Assembly (NCBI GenBank): GCA_049999805.1 | Contig: JBNGIO010006169.1 | Location: 73,354 to 129,739 of the forward strand | Origin: Folioceros fuciformis | Taxonomy: Eukaryota > Anthocerotophyta > Anthocerotopsida > Anthocerotales | DNA: 56,386 nt | Reading direction: 5' to 3' | Shown here: in pieces, positions 54,310 to 56,386 of the stretch | How the letters are laid out: every line of letters starts with the position of its first letter | Numbering within the stretch: the stretch's first letter is position 1 | Translations under genes and position numbers: made by a program | Notes under the pieces: model-generated | The model's input: only the letters and a program-made list of their open reading frames with translations | What the model was told of the DNA's origin: nothing | Databases searched by the model: none

Positions 54310-56386
54310 ATGGCCATGACGCTGGGAGCACTGGTCAGAGCGGCGGGGGCCTGGAGAAGCGGCGCTCTCCTGGTCCTCGGTGTGCGCCGATCTTCTGCTT
54401 CAGCTTGTGGGGCTCTGGCAGCTGCAGCACCAGCTGCCGGACAGACCGAGGTCTGGGCCCATACGTCCAGGCCGCTGGCGGAGGCCATCCGGCACTACAG
54501 GCAATGCCATTGGCAGCTATCCAAGGCTCGGCTCAGGTGAGATGTGCCGAACAATAGAACATCGTCTCGCCTGGATGCCAATTGCAGGATTTTGACATGT
54601 GGATCCACCCTCCCTGCTGGTTGCCGGATGCTGGTCGTGTCTACTGCACGAGTAGGATTTGTAATGGGAAGCGGAGAGGTTGTGGACAGCAGCTGGGACC
54701 ACGATGGCTGCTGCATCTGTCAGCGCATTCAACCAGGTGCTAGTTTTTGCGGTTTGCAGATGATGTTGCAGCTCGGGGAATGCTCGCCACGCATGAATTC
54801 CGTGAACTTTGGTTCCAGGCTGATGCCATGGATTGATGGCCCCAGGCGATGGAAGTTGGCAACGATGCTGTTATGAAGCGGACCATGCGAAGGCCGCTGC
54901 CGTCAGGGCGCGTGACCGTGTCTCATGCTTTGGTGTGGGCCGCCTGTCTTGGCGTTACTGGCATTACTGTACTGGCCTGGAAGGTTCTCTCTCTCCATTC
55001 GAACTCTTCCGAGCACGGGATGGTGGAGTGACTCTTCTTTTTGGCGCCCGCCCTAACAAACATATTTCCTGTTTGCTGTGTCAAAGCTCTCGTTCTCGGT
55101 TTTGATGGGAAATTTCTTTCTCAACTGTGTTGCAGACTAACGCATTGACAGCCACCTTAGGAGCTGTGAATATCGCGTTGTACACTGTCGCATACACTCC
55201 TCTCAAGCAGATCCATCCTGTTAATAGTTGGGTTGGGGCAGTTGTTGGTGCCATTCCTCCGCTCATGGGGTAGGTTGAGTTTGTGGCACCACTTGCAAAT
55301 GAAATTGTAGTTGGTCATGCGCGGGGCTACCTCTTGCGTGATGTTATTGTCCATGTTCCGTTGTGTTATAGAGTCAACAGTGTTACTGCGTTTCCTGTTG
55401 TGCTTTAGCTGTGTGCCTTCAGGGTTAGCTTAATTGGAAGATGAGTCTTTGCCATTTGAAGATGATTTTACTCGCTGATGGCAGATGGGCTGCTGCCTGT
55501 GGACACCTTGATCCGGCAAGCTGGGTGCTTTGTACTTCTGGCAGATTCCGCATTTCATGGCTTTGGCATTTCTCTGCCGAACTGATTATGCAACTGGAGG
55601 GTATGGCTTAGGCTCTTTCGTTTTCTGGTATTTTGCTTCATTAACGTATTCAATCTAAGTATTCGAGACGAGTAGCCTGTCTCAGTGATTAGGGGTGTCT
55701 CAGTGATGGTATCCTCGTCAGATTACTTCTGATGTTTGACAAGACGTCGTGATTCAGGTACAGGATGCTCTCACTTCTTGATGTTTCTGGTAAAAGAACG
55801 GCTTCCGCAGCTCTTCGGAATTGCATTTATGTCTTTCCTCTCGGGTTTTTAGCTTACCAATGTAAGTAGTGACGAGTCGAAGCTTCATGTGCCGTATTGC
55901 CTGGGGAGTTGTGTTCTCTCGGATGCAATTTCGTCTGTCTTGTCACGTTCCTGAACAGGGGGTACAACTTCCAAGTACTTGACGGTGGAGACAAGCATGC
56001 TGACAACTGGCATGGCTTTGATGGCATCTCAATTTTATCTCCAGCCGTCGTCTGCAACGGCACTCAAGCTATTCCTGTCAAGCTTGCTTTATCTTCCTTT
56101 CTTCATGGCTTCCATGGTGGTGCATCTTCTGCCAAATCCAGCCGCCACCCCTATGAAGTTGGCAGAGAGGCAGGAGGTCGGGACTGGTACGAAAACGGAT
56201 GAAGGCAGTAGTAGAGATGAAGTGGCAGTCACGAACTCCAGAAAGACAAAGGCCCCCCTGCCCCCATCCTATGCGTGTCCATGGCCCCTTTTCCTTCCCT
56301 GGCTGTTCCTGGCTCCCCGAGCTACCGGACCTGAGTCGATAATTCTTGTACTACTGATGAGTCTGCTTGTCCTCTTCATGGCCCTT
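54310..56386 (+). CDS. COX10: COX10, protoheme IX farnesyltransferase, mitochondrial (partial at window end; two frame breaks)
   Basis: COX10 farnesylates haem B, the first step to haem A for cytochrome c oxidase, in the inner mitochondrial membrane. Exons 54310-54536, 54588-54736, 54846-54983, 55136-55269, 55485-55600, 55758-55861 and 55959 to the window end have GT-AG borders. The leader is Arg/Ala-rich, as in a mitochondrial presequence. UbiA-type motifs are present: [57 protein letters not shown] and [20 protein letters not shown]. The C terminus reads [11 protein letters not shown], then a tail ending [15 protein letters not shown] as in plant COX10, and stays open to 56386. Exon 2 breaks frame near 54693, where about eight residues expected after GSGEVVD are absent. 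Exon 5 breaks frame near 55525, between LDPASWV and ALYFWQ. Either the copy is decaying or the assembly has small indels. Confidence 0.85.

Noticed and set aside
1-56386. CRISPR arrays, operons or prokaryotic features
   Set aside because: All genes are eukaryotic with introns. The regular repeats lack spacer structure and cas genes.
1-56386. tRNA or rRNA genes
   Set aside because: I found no convincing cloverleaf A/B boxes or rRNA segments by eye. A tRNA-scanning program would be needed to exclude them fully.

Overview
This window is nuclear DNA from a green plant, and the gene set points to a land plant. It carries spliced genes with GT-AG introns mostly of 50-180 bp, a Ty1-copia element, A-type cytochrome P450s, a plant-style MAP kinase kinase, and plant-type COX10, bS18m, AP-4 sigma and plastid IscA proteins. 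No seed-plant hallmark is visible. A seed-free lineage (lycophyte, bryophyte or fern) is my best guess, but the species cannot be settled from the sequence alone. Six runs of exactly ten Ns show that it is a draft scaffold.

Layout. 1-5.3 kb: a minus-strand non-canonical poly(A) polymerase/nucleotidyltransferase with at least nine coding segments. 5.3-15 kb: an AT-rich, gene-poor stretch with short tandem repeats, a decayed MULE-type transposase, and a broken Ty1-copia element without a visible 5' LTR. 16.1-31.7 kb: a gene-dense core containing bS18m (+), RPL27a/uL15 (+), the AP-4 sigma subunit (-), a Senataxin/SEN1-like helicase with a huge charged tail (+), a plastid IscA scaffold (+) and an intronless MAP2K (+). 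33-35.8 kb: an RCC1-repeat protein (-). 37.1-38.6 kb: an unrecognised multi-exon gene (+). 39.2-44.0 kb: two A-type P450s arranged tail to tail, one intact (+) and one a pseudogene (-). 44.9-48.2 kb: two families of minisatellite DNA with most of the assembly gaps. 48.8-56.4 kb: a thioredoxin-f-like locus (-), a 23-bp minisatellite, a caspase-p20-like fragment (-), a SANT-domain gene (+), an ING/PHD gene (-) and COX10 (+, running off the window end).

Most genes are unrelated housekeeping functions (RNA tailing, organelle translation, Fe-S assembly, haem A synthesis, vesicle coats, MAPK signalling, chromatin reading), and I see no operon-like logic. The items most worth a second look are: a helicase whose catalytic motifs lie on exons of 14-34 nt and whose tail contains two separate repeat arrays; a metazoan-style caspase p20 domain in a plant; an ING PHD finger missing two zinc ligands; small frame-breaking lesions in COX10; and assembly gaps flanked on both sides by identical 45-47 bp sequence, which look like unmerged overlaps.
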